DNA of 17,688 bases from Trichomonas tenax. Its lineage: Eukaryota > Parabasalia > Trichomonadida > Trichomonadidae. Location: positions 1 to 17,688 of the forward strand of contig JALKBU010001049.1 of NCBI GenBank assembly GCA_023091735.1, read 5' to 3'. The first letter of the stretch is position 1. The number at the start of each line of letters is the position of its first letter. This document shows positions 1-9,032 of the stretch, one piece after another. A program made the translations under genes and the position numbers. The notes under the pieces were generated by a model, which saw only the letters and a program-made list of their open reading frames with translations, was not told the origin of the DNA and searched no databases.

Positions 1-475
1 TGCAAACTTGTGGGAATCTAAAATTTAATAATTTTGATTGTCAGAAATATTGTCGAAAATCCTTCAAAAATGGGGTCATAGAGGCGTTTGCAAATTTTGG
101 CAAATAACCCACATACATATACTACTATCTTTTACAAGGTACGATAAATCATGACATAAAATTGTGTACAAAATATATATACATCAGGCAAAATGGTTAT
201 TGTGTCCAAATCCTTTTCTAAAAATTGTTGATTACTAAAAGGACATAAAAAAAAGGGACAATATCAAATGAGATGATGTATTTGTTGCTTTGAGAATATA
301 ATCTACCTCACGGAATACTATATTTGGGCAAATTTTTGGCCTCCAACTTTCAACAGCGAGGTTCAAAAAAATTTTATACATTTGTATTCAAACTGATCGG
401 CCAGCATTCAAATTTGAAAATTTTTTGTCACTTTTTATGATCAAAATTTTTTTCATAATATTTATTTTTATCGTC
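1..475. other. intergenic, upstream of the large solenoid gene
   Basis: AT-rich DNA with many A and T runs and no reading frame of convincing length on either strand. The last 60 bases become T-rich just before the initiator of the next gene. I see no RNA gene, repeat array or coding relic here. Confidence 0.6.
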
Positions 476-486
476 TCACTTCACTT
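476..486 (+). promoter_or_regulatory. tandem initiator (Inr) element
   Basis: The sequence TCACTTCACTT holds two overlapping copies of TCACTT, each fitting the trichomonad initiator TCA(+1)YTW. The predicted start A would be at 478 or 483, giving a 5' leader of only 10-15 nt before the ATG at 493. Such short leaders are the known rule for Trichomonas mRNAs. The element also decides the start codon, because the in-frame TTG at 487 lies almost on top of the second copy. Confidence 0.7.
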
Positions 487-492
487 TTGCTA

Positions 493-3400
493 ATGAACTC
501 TAGTGAAGTATTTAACCCAGATTATCTCATCTCTCTTCTCAAGGAGAAGCAGTGGGATCGTCTCTTCCAGGTTATCGCTGATCAACCAGTTTTTGATGCA
601 CTTTGTTCGCTTCTTAAAGAAGAGGACCTCATCAATCAGCTGATTATTGATATGCCAAAGGAAGAATTACTTAAATTAATCCAAAAGATGTCCCAAGAAC
701 AGTCAAATCAGATCTTAACTTTCTTATTCATAAGAATCGAAAAATTATGTGATAACAATGATAAGCTTACAGCACTTGCTTACGACATTATTAAGGCTCC
801 ACATGCATACAGCCAAGTTGTTAGATTCGCAATCGATTGTTTGCCAACAGAAATTTTGACAAAAATCGCTAGCGCTCGCATTCCAAACAATGACTTCAAG
901 TTTGGAGGTTCTACCATTGCTGAGCAACTTTTATACGCATTAGATGGCAAACATACATTTAAGGACCTTAAGGAACGTGACGCACACAATTACTTGACAA
1001 TCAACTTTTCTGTGAAGCGTGAGAAGGTTGTTGATGTCATTCTTGACTGTTTCCAGGAGACATTGAAATATGTCGAAACATTAGACTGGAAATCACCGCT
1101 TATTTATGCTACACTTGATTATATTTCCAATCTTGTTGCCAGATCATATGATGTTTGGGCTTCGAACAAGAAATTATCTGAAAAATTGGGCTCAATCATT
1201 ACAAGCTTCCCATTGCACAAAGTTTTCCCAACAATGCCATATCCGTCTGTTATCAATGGAGATGGAAACTGCACACTCACAATTATAAACATCAGATATT
1301 CTGTTCTTGAAAGTGCAGGAATTCTTCCAACGAATTATTACTACACAGTGTTCAAGAATGCTGTTGAGTACAACAACGAAGATTTCATGAAGATTATTAC
1401 AAGCAATTTTGTTGTTTCCAACGAATCTTTGACATATCTTAGAGATACCAAGGACGGACTGTTTCAGAAGCTCCTTGATGCAACAATTGAAAGAACAGTT
1501 AAAGATTTCATCGAAAGTGGATCTTCATCTATCTTCCAGAGCGTTGCTTCAAACTTATTCCTTTACAACATGAACAACCAGAACCAACTTTCATTCGACG
1601 AATCAGTTAAATTTGTCAATGAAGTCTGCAAGAAGGTTGTTGCCAAGAAATCATCAGTTCTAACAAATGCTAACACATATCCAAACATCTGCCTTCAAAT
1701 CATCCAAAATCTCTCCATTAACGGGGGAGACATTAACTCAGCTGTCAATACATCACCATACAGAACACCAATCGAATTGATTGAGCGTGAAACACGCAAC
1801 GCAATTGTTCTTGGTGCCATCCGTCATCCAACAGAAGAAACAAAGTTCTCTCAATACATCAAGTCCAATCACAACACAGTTCTTGTTGGCCTCATTTGCA
1901 AGCTAGCGTCTATCTCCGATATTGCTCTTGTTCTTCCAGAGAAGAAGCGTGGTTCCCTTGACAAGTACTCTTTCATGCCAGGCAAGCTTCCATCCACAGA
2001 AGGCACGACAAGGATGAGCATCATTGAAGTTTTCCTGATCCAGATGAAGTTCTGGGCGTCAAAGGACTTCAACCATCTTTCACAAGGATATGATGCTTAT
2101 GTTAACTTTGTCAATAAGATGCTTCATGAAGCATTCTTGTCAGATGATGTTGATTTCAAGAAGGCAGCACTCAGCAGCTTTGAGCATTTGCTTTATTTGA
2201 TTGCAGGCGTTCCAAATGCTTTCCACTTGTCCAACCGCATGCAGGTACTTGCTAATGTCATCGCAAATCCATTAGCAATGCAATTAAGCATTGTTGTCGA
2301 CAAGAAACTTGCCAAGAGAATTGCCGAAAATATCATTCCAAAGATTCCATCACATTTTCTTTCACCAATATTAACATCTGTCATTTCGACCTCCCATTAC
2401 GATGGCTATCAGCTTGATGAACCATGCGCTGAGCTCACAGCAGCTATCCTCAAGTGCTTGTCTGAAAGACCACCAAAGAACTTTAATATCAATCTTGAGT
2501 ACAGAGAAATTCCTCAATTCGGAAAGGTCAAGTGGTACGACCATCAGAAAGACTATCTTGAGCAGAACGAAATCATCCCACAATGCAATCCACTTCTCAC
2601 AGATCACGCAGCTGATGTTAATTATTCTGGTCCAATTCATGTTCCAGATAACCAAGAAGATTTCACAGCTCACTTATCACAGGCTGTTTGGTTTGAGATT
2701 GTCAAGGCCGTTAACAACTATTACTCGACATACCAGCCATTCGAATTCGAGAGTGGGCGTACTCAAATGTTCATCAAGCTTCGGCAGTTTGCAATTGATC
2801 ATGCCTCTGCTTCATTGATCAAGACAATTGAGCTCCAGTTGCCAAACATCTACACATTAGACTTCTACGGAAAGGCCACATCCGATCATGTCGAGCTTGT
2901 TTATAATCCATCCTACTTCCCAATGATTAAGGCGCTCTTCCCAGATGCAATCTTCGATTTTGCATCTGTTAAGAAGATGTATGAAAACGAGTTTCTCAAC
3001 GAGAAGGACTCTTTGAAGAAGGTTCCACAGCCATTTGATGGTTTCATATTCCAAATCTTCTTCAAGCAGCATCACCATACACCTACTGTTTATCAAGAAC
3101 GCGATTTCATCAATTTGTTAAACAGCTACAAATTCGAAGCACTTAACAACACTATCAATGCTGCTTCAAACTACTTCAATGAGGTCACCAAATACAACAC
3201 CACTCAGCTTGTTGGACAAAAGCTCGAAGAAGTCTTTGAAGCCGAAAGGAAGTACAAGAAATCAGAAAGCAAGACACATGGATCTTCAATTTACTCAGTC
3301 CCAGAATTCACACAGATATTCGATGCACTTAACAAATGTGATGCTAATGAGTTCTACGAATCAAAGCTTTCAGTCAACACATTAGAAAAGTTCTATGTTA

Positions 3401-5442
3401 ACTATCAGGAAAGCTTCAGAAATGCTCCAATGATTACTGCTCTCCTCGAATTGGTTCTCAAAGACTTGTCTTCTGTTCGTCTCACAAAGAAATTCGGAAA
3501 GAATACTGTTACATACCGTGATTTGGAGCAAATCGCAAACAACTGCTTCAGAATCGGCGTTTATTCACTTGGCAAGCTCCAGAACTTATCCTTATTAGCA
3601 CGCTTATCTGAGAACACAGTTCACGAGAGATTCCAAGACGGCCATTTCGCTTTCAAGTATCTCATCCAATCAAGGAACATCGATAACATTATTGGTGCAA
3701 TGAATTGCTATTATTTCGCCGGATTGGCTCCATCTCTCAGCAGCAGCATCAGAACAATTGTTTATGATGTTGTTGATCGTGTTCTCAAAGGAGCTCCAGT
3801 TTTGGATGAATTCTTATATCCTCTTTGCACAGCAGCAATCGATCCAAAGATCGTTGGATTCCCAGCTCCAGCCGCTTACATCGATTTACTCAAATTGGCA
3901 GCCAAGAGAGGAATCGATTGCAAGCGTGCTGCAGTTGCAAACGCCGCTTATTACATGCAATTGCACTCTCAATGCGGACTTGAGATTCCTAATGTCTTTG
4001 AAGTTTTTGAACTTGCACAGAAGGGATCAACCGATGAAATGTGCGTCTTCTTCTGCCAGTTATGCGCAGACGAAGCAACATATCAAGCAATCAATCAGAT
4101 CCCAGCTCTCAGTGAATTTTTGAACAGAAGCATCCATCCCACAAACTATGTTCCAAATAGAAGCCAAGTTTCAATTCCAAAGGAGCTCGGATCATTCTAT
4201 GAGAAAGTTGTTGATTCATTCATCATCAACGGACTTCTTTCCACACGTTCTGAGTATGTCGAATTAGCTACAGCTGTTCTCGGCGAGATGAATTTGGGCG
4301 AAGGACTTCCAGCAAGAATTGCGCCATTCATCGAGAAGGGACTCAATGGCCTTTCTCCAGGCGAGGATAACAAATCGTTCATCAAGTTCGCGACATCATT
4401 CACAGCTCTTCACGAAGAGTTCCCGAACTGCTTCGCTGCTTATGAGAACGCTATCAAAGTTCTCTCTAAGCACTCATACAAGATTCTCAGAGAGAATGCA
4501 CACAGGAACAAGGACAGTGAATATCCGGGTGCATTTACAAAGCTTGGCGCTGATTTCACAACGATTGCAGATGCTGTTGGTAAAGTATTCTCCGAGTTCA
4601 AGGAGCCAAAGGAAATGGTCGCCACATCTAAGTTCTGCCACAAGATCTTGAAGACATTCGAAGAATCCACACCAGCTGTTGCAGTTACAGAATTCTTGAA
4701 CCTTCTCACAACAGTATCATACTTTGGAGATGAAAACTTCGAGAAGCTTGTAGCTGAAACAGATAAGAAGACAGCCTTAACATATCTCATCAGATCTTTT
4801 GCAGCTCATCCAGACCTTTGCAACTTCCTTCCTTCTCAGATCTCAGAAATTTATAATCACCTCAACTCCTCATTCAGTTCGGAGCATGTTATCGAGTTAT
4901 CTAAGCTCCCACGTTCTCTCCAGCGCGCCACAAACCTCTCTGGAATATTTGTTAACGATGTTCTTCAGTACCTTCCAGAAGGAAGTGATGATGAACTCAC
5001 AGAAATCATTGCTAAGCTCGGTATCTTTGCTTGCAACGATACAGTGGCTCAACCAATGTTCAAACGCCATATGATGAGGATGAATATGGTTCAACCGGCT
5101 CCACCAATGATGGCACACACATTGATGGAAGAATGTGCTTGCGACTCAATTGCACCACAAATGTGCAGATGCGCACAGCCTCAGATGGCTATTGGAGGCG
5201 TCCCACCACCAATGCTAATGAAGTGCTGCGTTATGTCAGAAATCAATGATGATGACATTGTTGAAGGAGTGGCTGTTGCAGATGCCCCACAAATGGGCAT
5301 AACATCCTTTGCAGTACATGAGGAAGAAGAAGATGCTGAAGAGATGGTGGATGGCGAAGCTGCCGTTGCTGATGTAGCCGAAGCTGAAGTTACAGAAGAA
5401 CCGGCTCAAGAATCAGAGGACATCTTAGACTTATGGAACTAA
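493..5442 (+). CDS. large alpha-solenoid-like protein of unknown function, Met/Cys-rich and acidic C-terminus
   Basis: An uninterrupted 1649-aa protein starting at the ATG at 493; the in-frame TTG six bases earlier is ignored because it falls within the initiator. Nearly the whole protein (about residues 1-1520) is predicted-helix sequence with hydrophobic positions spaced as in HEAT/ARM-like solenoids. It has no signal peptide, no membrane segment and no catalytic motif that I recognise. Residues about 1523-1583 are strikingly rich in Met, Pro and Cys, with a C-x-C, a second C-x-C and a CC pair. They are followed by an Asp/Glu/Ala/Val-rich tail ending in DILDLWN. The codons favour AAG, TTC, CTC and GTT, unlike the A/T-ending bias of several neighbours, which suggests strong expression. 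A TAAA signal lies about 12 bases past the stop. The role is unknown; a scaffold or coat/transport-type protein would fit the shape, but this is only inference from architecture. Confidence 0.85.
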   Translation: MNSSEVFNPDYLISLLKEKQWDRLFQVIADQPVFDALCSLLKEEDLINQLIIDMPKEELLKLIQKMSQEQSNQILTFLFIRIEKLCDNNDKLTALAYDIIKAPHAYSQVVRFAIDCLPTEILTKIASARIPNNDFKFGGSTIAEQLLYALDGKHTFKDLKERDAHNYLTINFSVKREKVVDVILDCFQETLKYVETLDWKSPLIYATLDYISNLVARSYDVWASNKKLSEKLGSIITSFPLHKVFPTMPYPSVINGDGNCTLTIINIRYSVLESAGILPTNYYYTVFKNAVEYNNEDFMKIITSNFVVSNESLTYLRDTKDGLFQKLLDATIERTVKDFIESGSSSIFQSVASNLFLYNMNNQNQLSFDESVKFVNEVCKKVVAKKSSVLTNANTYPNICLQIIQNLSINGGDINSAVNTSPYRTPIELIERETRNAIVLGAIRHPTEETKFSQYIKSNHNTVLVGLICKLASISDIALVLPEKKRGSLDKYSFMPGKLPSTEGTTRMSIIEVFLIQMKFWASKDFNHLSQGYDAYVNFVNKMLHEAFLSDDVDFKKAALSSFEHLLYLIAGVPNAFHLSNRMQVLANVIANPLAMQLSIVVDKKLAKRIAENIIPKIPSHFLSPILTSVISTSHYDGYQLDEPCAELTAAILKCLSERPPKNFNINLEYREIPQFGKVKWYDHQKDYLEQNEIIPQCNPLLTDHAADVNYSGPIHVPDNQEDFTAHLSQAVWFEIVKAVNNYYSTYQPFEFESGRTQMFIKLRQFAIDHASASLIKTIELQLPNIYTLDFYGKATSDHVELVYNPSYFPMIKALFPDAIFDFASVKKMYENEFLNEKDSLKKVPQPFDGFIFQIFFKQHHHTPTVYQERDFINLLNSYKFEALNNTINAASNYFNEVTKYNTTQLVGQKLEEVFEAERKYKKSESKTHGSSIYSVPEFTQIFDALNKCDANEFYESKLSVNTLEKFYVNYQESFRNAPMITALLELVLKDLSSVRLTKKFGKNTVTYRDLEQIANNCFRIGVYSLGKLQNLSLLARLSENTVHERFQDGHFAFKYLIQSRNIDNIIGAMNCYYFAGLAPSLSSSIRTIVYDVVDRVLKGAPVLDEFLYPLCTAAIDPKIVGFPAPAAYIDLLKLAAKRGIDCKRAAVANAAYYMQLHSQCGLEIPNVFEVFELAQKGSTDEMCVFFCQLCADEATYQAINQIPALSEFLNRSIHPTNYVPNRSQVSIPKELGSFYEKVVDSFIINGLLSTRSEYVELATAVLGEMNLGEGLPARIAPFIEKGLNGLSPGEDNKSFIKFATSFTALHEEFPNCFAAYENAIKVLSKHSYKILRENAHRNKDSEYPGAFTKLGADFTTIADAVGKVFSEFKEPKEMVATSKFCHKILKTFEESTPAVAVTEFLNLLTTVSYFGDENFEKLVAETDKKTALTYLIRSFAAHPDLCNFLPSQISEIYNHLNSSFSSEHVIELSKLPRSLQRATNLSGIFVNDVLQYLPEGSDDELTEIIAKLGIFACNDTVAQPMFKRHMMRMNMVQPAPPMMAHTLMEECACDSIAPQMCRCAQPQMAIGGVPPPMLMKCCVMSEINDDDIVEGVAVADAPQMGITSFAVHEEEEDAEEMVDGEAAVADVAEAEVTEEPAQESEDILDLWN

Positions 5443-5938
5443 TATTTATGACATTAAATCTATATTTATTTTATATGCTCGAGTATTTCTTAAACAGCCT
5501 CAAACCGTCTCAAAAATAGTCATAGAATTCAGAGTTACGGAATAATTGATAAACCATAGACTAATTCGATAATATATCTTTTATAAGTTTATTGAAAACT
5601 TGCGATACTCGTTGTGATTAATTTAATGGTAGGTGTAGAATTTCGGCCGCTTGTCATAGAAAAAAGTTTGCTTAGGAGAAGAAATTCCGAAAAAAAAGAT
5701 TAGCTGAAGATGACAAGTAATTCATTCAAATAGTGAAAATATGACATGTAAATTTTCATCAGGTTTTAGAATAAAATTGACAAGTAATTCATTCAATTAG
5801 TCCTAAGAATGACATGTAAATACAATTGACAAAATGCTATTTTGCGTTATAAATAAGAAAATTAGAGACTACAGGCTATGCAGATAGCAGATATCACCAA
5901 AACAGCAAAAATGCAAAATTTCGTATCGCGCAGAAAAA
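5443..5938. other. intergenic between the solenoid and ADA3-like genes
   Basis: This stretch contains the 3' end region of the upstream gene, a duplicated two-motif block at 5711-5820 (listed separately) and the leader of the downstream gene. No clear TCAYTW initiator precedes the downstream gene; the nearest candidate is TCACCA at 5894. I see no RNA gene. Confidence 0.5.
5711..5820 (+). repeat. duplicated 44-bp block carrying GACAAGTAA and GACATGTAA
   Basis: Two near-identical copies lie at about 5711-5753 and 5778-5821. Each begins TGACAAGTAATTCATTCAA and ends ATGACATGTAAAT, with a more variable middle. The period is 67-68 bp. The four motif copies start at 5712, 5743, 5779 and 5811. The conserved ends and divergent middles suggest that the motifs are what is kept. 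The same motif family recurs at 16743-16826. The location, 120-230 bp upstream of a gene start, fits a regulatory role, but none is demonstrated. Confidence 0.7.
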
Positions 5939-5949
5939 ATGATTCCTAA
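5911..5949 (+). other. upstream ORF overlapping the ADA3-like start
   Basis: A 12-codon ORF (MQNFVSRRKNDS) begins at the ATG at 5911 and ends at the TAA at 5947-5949, overlapping the main ATG at 5939 in another frame. An in-frame ATG at 5878 would make it 23 codons. It matters only if transcription starts upstream, for instance at TCACCA (5894). A start point between the two ATGs would exclude it from the mRNA. Confidence 0.3.
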
Positions 5950-6988
5950 AGGCCCTCTCAATACGAATGAGTTGGCCGGGAAGAAGCACTCGAAAAAGTC
6001 GTTCAAAGCAGACGAAGAACCAGTCTCACGCTCTTTTTCTGTCGACAACGCCGGAAATTCTCAAAATATCCCAGTATCTGTCGCAGATATTAGAGGCGTC
6101 ATCAGACAGCTCGATTCAAACATCAGAACACTCAGCTCTATGCCCGAGTTGGACTCAAATTCTGGAAAGCCGACCAGACCAACAACTCCTTACACAGGGA
6201 GACAAGGAAGGAGGTCACACACTTCCCAAATAGCTCCTTCTGGGTCTGAATTCGATCGTTCCAATATACAGGGAGGCAATACTCTCGACATTTGGGTAAA
6301 ATCAAAACCATTTTTCAGAAATACGCCACCTGACGATCAATTGTCTAATTTATTCACTGTACCTTCGATTCCTACGTACACAAACGTCGAAAATTCGAAC
6401 CATTGGATTGAAGTTTTAGGAAAATATGTTGATGAAACACGAAAAATCGGAGATTCATGCAAAATTGAGAAAATTCCGAAAAAGATAGATCTTAATCAAG
6501 AGATAGCTGGATATTGGAAGAACAAAACCCCAACATTCAATATCGAAAAATCAGTTAAAAAGAACAAAACTACAATTCACTGCTTATTGAGCAGCTTAGT
6601 CTCAGAGGAAGTAACTGAGATACAAGAACAGCCATCAAATGTTAGAAAATCATTAACAAAAGTTCCAACAATAGATGGAGCCGAGGGATATGCATCAATA
6701 TCTTTTGAAGACAGACTTAAATGCGAATTACAATATCTTGGAATGCTCGACGATGAAAACAATTTTTCAAGTAATAATGATTCGCGACCATTCTCAACAG
6801 ATTTAGATTTGCTGGCTACGCACATCAATAAGATGCGTCCAGTCGTTGAAGAGTTTAGTCGAAATGTTTCCACAATTTTGCCGACAATTCGAACTGAAGA
6901 AGATAGGAGAATGAAGTTAGAGCAGGAATATCAATACCTTCTCGCTGTGGCGAAGAAGATCCATAAGAAACCCAAATCTTTCGAATAA
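5939..6988 (+). CDS. probable ADA3/NGG1-like transcriptional adaptor (histone acetyltransferase complex subunit)
   Basis: A 349-aa protein. Residues 1-110 are polar and basic (Ser/Thr/Arg/Asn) and probably disordered, apart from a short helix near 47-70. Residues 117-155 contain an IW..KPFF element, then an acidic PPDDQLSNL stretch and an IP.....Y element. This order resembles the central ADA3 region (aromatic W...PYF, then 'edl..L', then an IP-G-HY-like element). Residues 254-272 read SFEDRLKCELQYLGMLDD, close to the family's 'SLE-R-I-K-EL---GLL' helix, and 287-342 form the expected following helical region. In other eukaryotes ADA3 bridges Gcn5/Ada2 in SAGA-type nuclear acetyltransferase complexes. 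The call comes from pattern memory and not from an alignment, so the family is moderately supported and the function inferred. The stop codon lies in TAAAT, the trichomonad-style poly(A) context. The gene converges on the next gene, 98 bp away. Confidence 0.5.
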   Translation: MIPKGPLNTNELAGKKHSKKSFKADEEPVSRSFSVDNAGNSQNIPVSVADIRGVIRQLDSNIRTLSSMPELDSNSGKPTRPTTPYTGRQGRRSHTSQIAPSGSEFDRSNIQGGNTLDIWVKSKPFFRNTPPDDQLSNLFTVPSIPTYTNVENSNHWIEVLGKYVDETRKIGDSCKIEKIPKKIDLNQEIAGYWKNKTPTFNIEKSVKKNKTTIHCLLSSLVSEEVTEIQEQPSNVRKSLTKVPTIDGAEGYASISFEDRLKCELQYLGMLDDENNFSSNNDSRPFSTDLDLLATHINKMRPVVEEFSRNVSTILPTIRTEEDRRMKLEQEYQYLLAVAKKIHKKPKSFE

Positions 6989-7086
6989 ATTATTGTTGTT
7001 AATATTATTGTTGAAATATCTCTATTTTTAACATCTCTATAAAAGGTAAAACGAATGTATTATAAACCGACAAACAAAACAAATCT

Positions 7087-7830
7087 TTATTTTCGAGAAG
7101 TTCGATTTTTCATTAAATTCGCTCCAACAGACCTTGCATCCAATGCCACGAAGTTCTGCATCAAGCTTTCTACCTCTTTCTTAAGTGCTTCACATTCATC
7201 ATCGAGTTGATCTCTTTCTTTTGTTAATTCTTCGATATCTGCTCCAACATTATCAATTTCTTCTCTCATATCATTATTTTCAGACTCTTCTTCAGAATAA
7301 TCCACTTGAATTTCTCTTTCTTCTTCAAGATCTTGCTGTAATTTTGTTAATTGCGCTGATAAAGCTTTTGATTCTTTTCTGAATTTCTTGCTTGAAATTT
7401 CAACTTGTCTGCAGGCATCGTCTATTGTTAATTCTGTTTTTTCTGTAATTTTATTTTTCATTAAAGCAATAAAAGTCGCTTCATCGTGCATTGTTCCTTC
7501 ATATTTATCAATAAGCTTCGCGTAAACCGATTTCGTGAATAATTTCCATAGTTCATCCTTTTGTATTTCGAGTTTTTGAATTTCTATCTCAGAGAGTAAA
7601 ACATCTTCTAAAATTTCGTGATATATATTCTCAAGGATACTCCATTGTTCGTTATTTGTGTTTGTTTCCTTCTCAAGAAGTTTTTCCGCAGTTTCATCAT
7701 CAATAAAAGTGCAAAGCTGCGGCTGAACGAAAGGAACTCCTTGGATTTGACTGTCAATAGCATCAGCGATTTCTTGGACAGCCAAATTGTATCTTTCTGA
7801 GTCCACTAATTTAGAAATATCGAGTTCCAT
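7087..7830 (-). CDS. coiled-coil protein of unknown function
   Basis: A 247-aa protein if read from the ATG at 7830. The frame also contains ATGs at 7893 and 7881, adding 21 or 17 residues. I prefer 7830: the extra codons are A/T-rich and look like leader; two out-of-frame ATGs lie just upstream of 7893; and an initiator-like ACACTTAT sits immediately before 7830. Residues 1-60 look compact and acidic. From about 70 to 235 the chain is almost wholly helical and very rich in Glu, Lys, Leu and Asp, with heptad-like spacing in about 150-235, so a dimeric coiled coil is likely. The C-terminus is basic (KNRTSRK). No catalytic motif, signal peptide or membrane segment is visible. The TAA stop reads TAAAG. 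A cytoskeletal, kinetochore or nuclear structural role is possible but unproven. Confidence 0.7.
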   Translation of the reverse strand: MELDISKLVDSERYNLAVQEIADAIDSQIQGVPFVQPQLCTFIDDETAEKLLEKETNTNNEQWSILENIYHEILEDVLLSEIEIQKLEIQKDELWKLFTKSVYAKLIDKYEGTMHDEATFIALMKNKITEKTELTIDDACRQVEISSKKFRKESKALSAQLTKLQQDLEEEREIQVDYSEEESENNDMREEIDNVGADIEELTKERDQLDDECEALKKEVESLMQNFVALDARSVGANLMKNRTSRK

Positions 7831-7984
7831 TATAAGTGTCGGTTTATTATTTTTCAATTTCTTTAATAATTTTTGATTCATAAAGAGAAACATCTAGCAT
7901 TGTCATATTTTCAACTTAAAACGTCTCGATTTCAAAATATTACATTTTCTTGAATATTAACAAAATTGAGCAAATTTGTGCTCA

Positions 7985-8251
7985 TTAAATCTCATTAAAT
8001 TCATAGTCAATATCAATTCCGAGAGATTTTTTATTCAAATCGATATTGATATTACCAATTTTCAACGAATTAAAAAATGAGTTTATTAGCTTCAATATGA
8101 TAAATATTGCTGTTCTAATTACATCATAATGATTCATAAGAGGAGCTGTATATATGCACAACGTTTTGTTATAATATATATCATAGATGAAAGAATAATG
8201 AATTAGTTTAGCAACGTAAAAAAAAGTTTCATCAACTTTAAAGCTTTCCAT
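7985..8251 (-). CDS. doubtful small ORF, or relic of a coding sequence
   Basis: An 88-codon frame with a true ATG at 8251 and a stop codon two codons upstream of it. The product is rich in Ile, Tyr, Phe and Asn, with one hydrophobic stretch (about residues 44-62), and matches nothing I know. No initiator precedes the ATG and the codons are nearly all A/T-ending, as in non-coding DNA here. The 3' end abuts a direct repeat CTCATTAAAT x2 (7981-8000). It could be a fast-evolving gene, a decayed fragment or chance. Confidence 0.2.
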   Translation of the reverse strand: MESFKVDETFFYVAKLIHYSFIYDIYYNKTLCIYTAPLMNHYDVIRTAIFIILKLINSFFNSLKIGNINIDLNKKSLGIDIDYEFNEI

Positions 8252-8399
8252 TACTTATGTTTCTATATACTTTAAGGAACAGTGAGACCAACAGTATTAT
8301 GTACAATGCGATTAAAGTCATATTTCTCAAATAACAATGAATCAAAAATAAATCAAAAGATTATCAATAAAAACTTTAAAAATGTATATATAAAACAAT

Positions 8400-8927
8400 C
8401 TATAATTCGTGGTTAACAGTAACAATGTCTGAGGATTCCGACATATGAACAATCTCCATGAAAACTCTTTCAAGGGATGAACTGGAGCAAGTGAAATAAG
8501 AAAGTCCGTGATCACCATCTTCAACTTCTTGAATGATCTTGAAGAGCTGCGACAACGACATTGATATTCTTTGCACAGTGAGGGAAGGAATGCACGCCAT
8601 GACCCAATCGAACCAAAGTGGATTTGGTTTATAGTCACTGACAATATCAGTGACAACAGGAATTAAGCAAATGATACAAAGAATAATGAAAGCATTTCGT
8701 GCACAAGAATTAGGTGAATCAAAGAAGAAACTAATTGTGTAAATATATAAGATGAAGTACGGTCCTAAGAATGCATAAATATACCACATTTGGAACTTGT
8801 TGTCAAGGAAAGCTTGAATCTTTGCAATTATGAACAAACTCCAAATTAAAGTTGTTGTAATTAACCACAGAAGAATATATAGAGAAATTTTGATGTTTTG
8901 GAGGAGAAAAAAATTATAAAAAAAATA
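8400..8927 (-). pseudogene. ABCA-type ABC transporter relic lacking the ATPase domain
   Basis: The frame is open for about 175 codons from 8927 (after a TAA at 8928-8930) to a TAG at 8400, but has no ATG at its beginning. The first ~105 residues are membrane segments typical of the last transmembrane helices of ABCA transporters, including an LGPYFILYIYTISFFFDSP stretch and an MACIPSL element. The next ~50 residues contain LSQLFKIIQE and SSSSLERVFMEIV. The latter matches the 'ysvsqttLeqVF' element that in ABCA proteins follows the nucleotide-binding domain. No Walker A, ABC signature or Walker B sequence lies between them. The simplest reading is a 5'-truncated copy with an in-frame internal deletion of the whole ATPase domain. 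It lies head-to-head with the phosphatase gene. Confidence 0.6.
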
Positions 8928-9032
8928 TTAAATTCGAAATTTAGTATAAGTATATCATAAATCCAAAGAAAACATCAAAAAAGTGGAATTTTGTTCACAA
9001 GATTTTATTATCGGAATCAGTTTGAAAAAAAA

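Noticed and set aside
487..492. TTG start extending the solenoid protein by two residues
   Set aside because: Trichomonad genes start at ATG, and 487 lies at the edge of the initiator; the ATG at 493 follows at the expected distance.
5923..5933. Possible intron GTATCG...CAG joining the upstream ORF to the ADA3-like gene
   Set aside because: Only 11 nt long with no CTAAC branch motif; too short to splice.
7981..8000. CTCATTAAAT direct repeat
   Set aside because: A single 10-bp duplication in AT-rich DNA; not enough to call an insertion-site duplication.
8991..9032. TTG-initiated 14-residue extension of the phosphatase
   Set aside because: There is no ATG in this extension, and the region looks like A-rich leader; the ATG at 9033 is the natural start.
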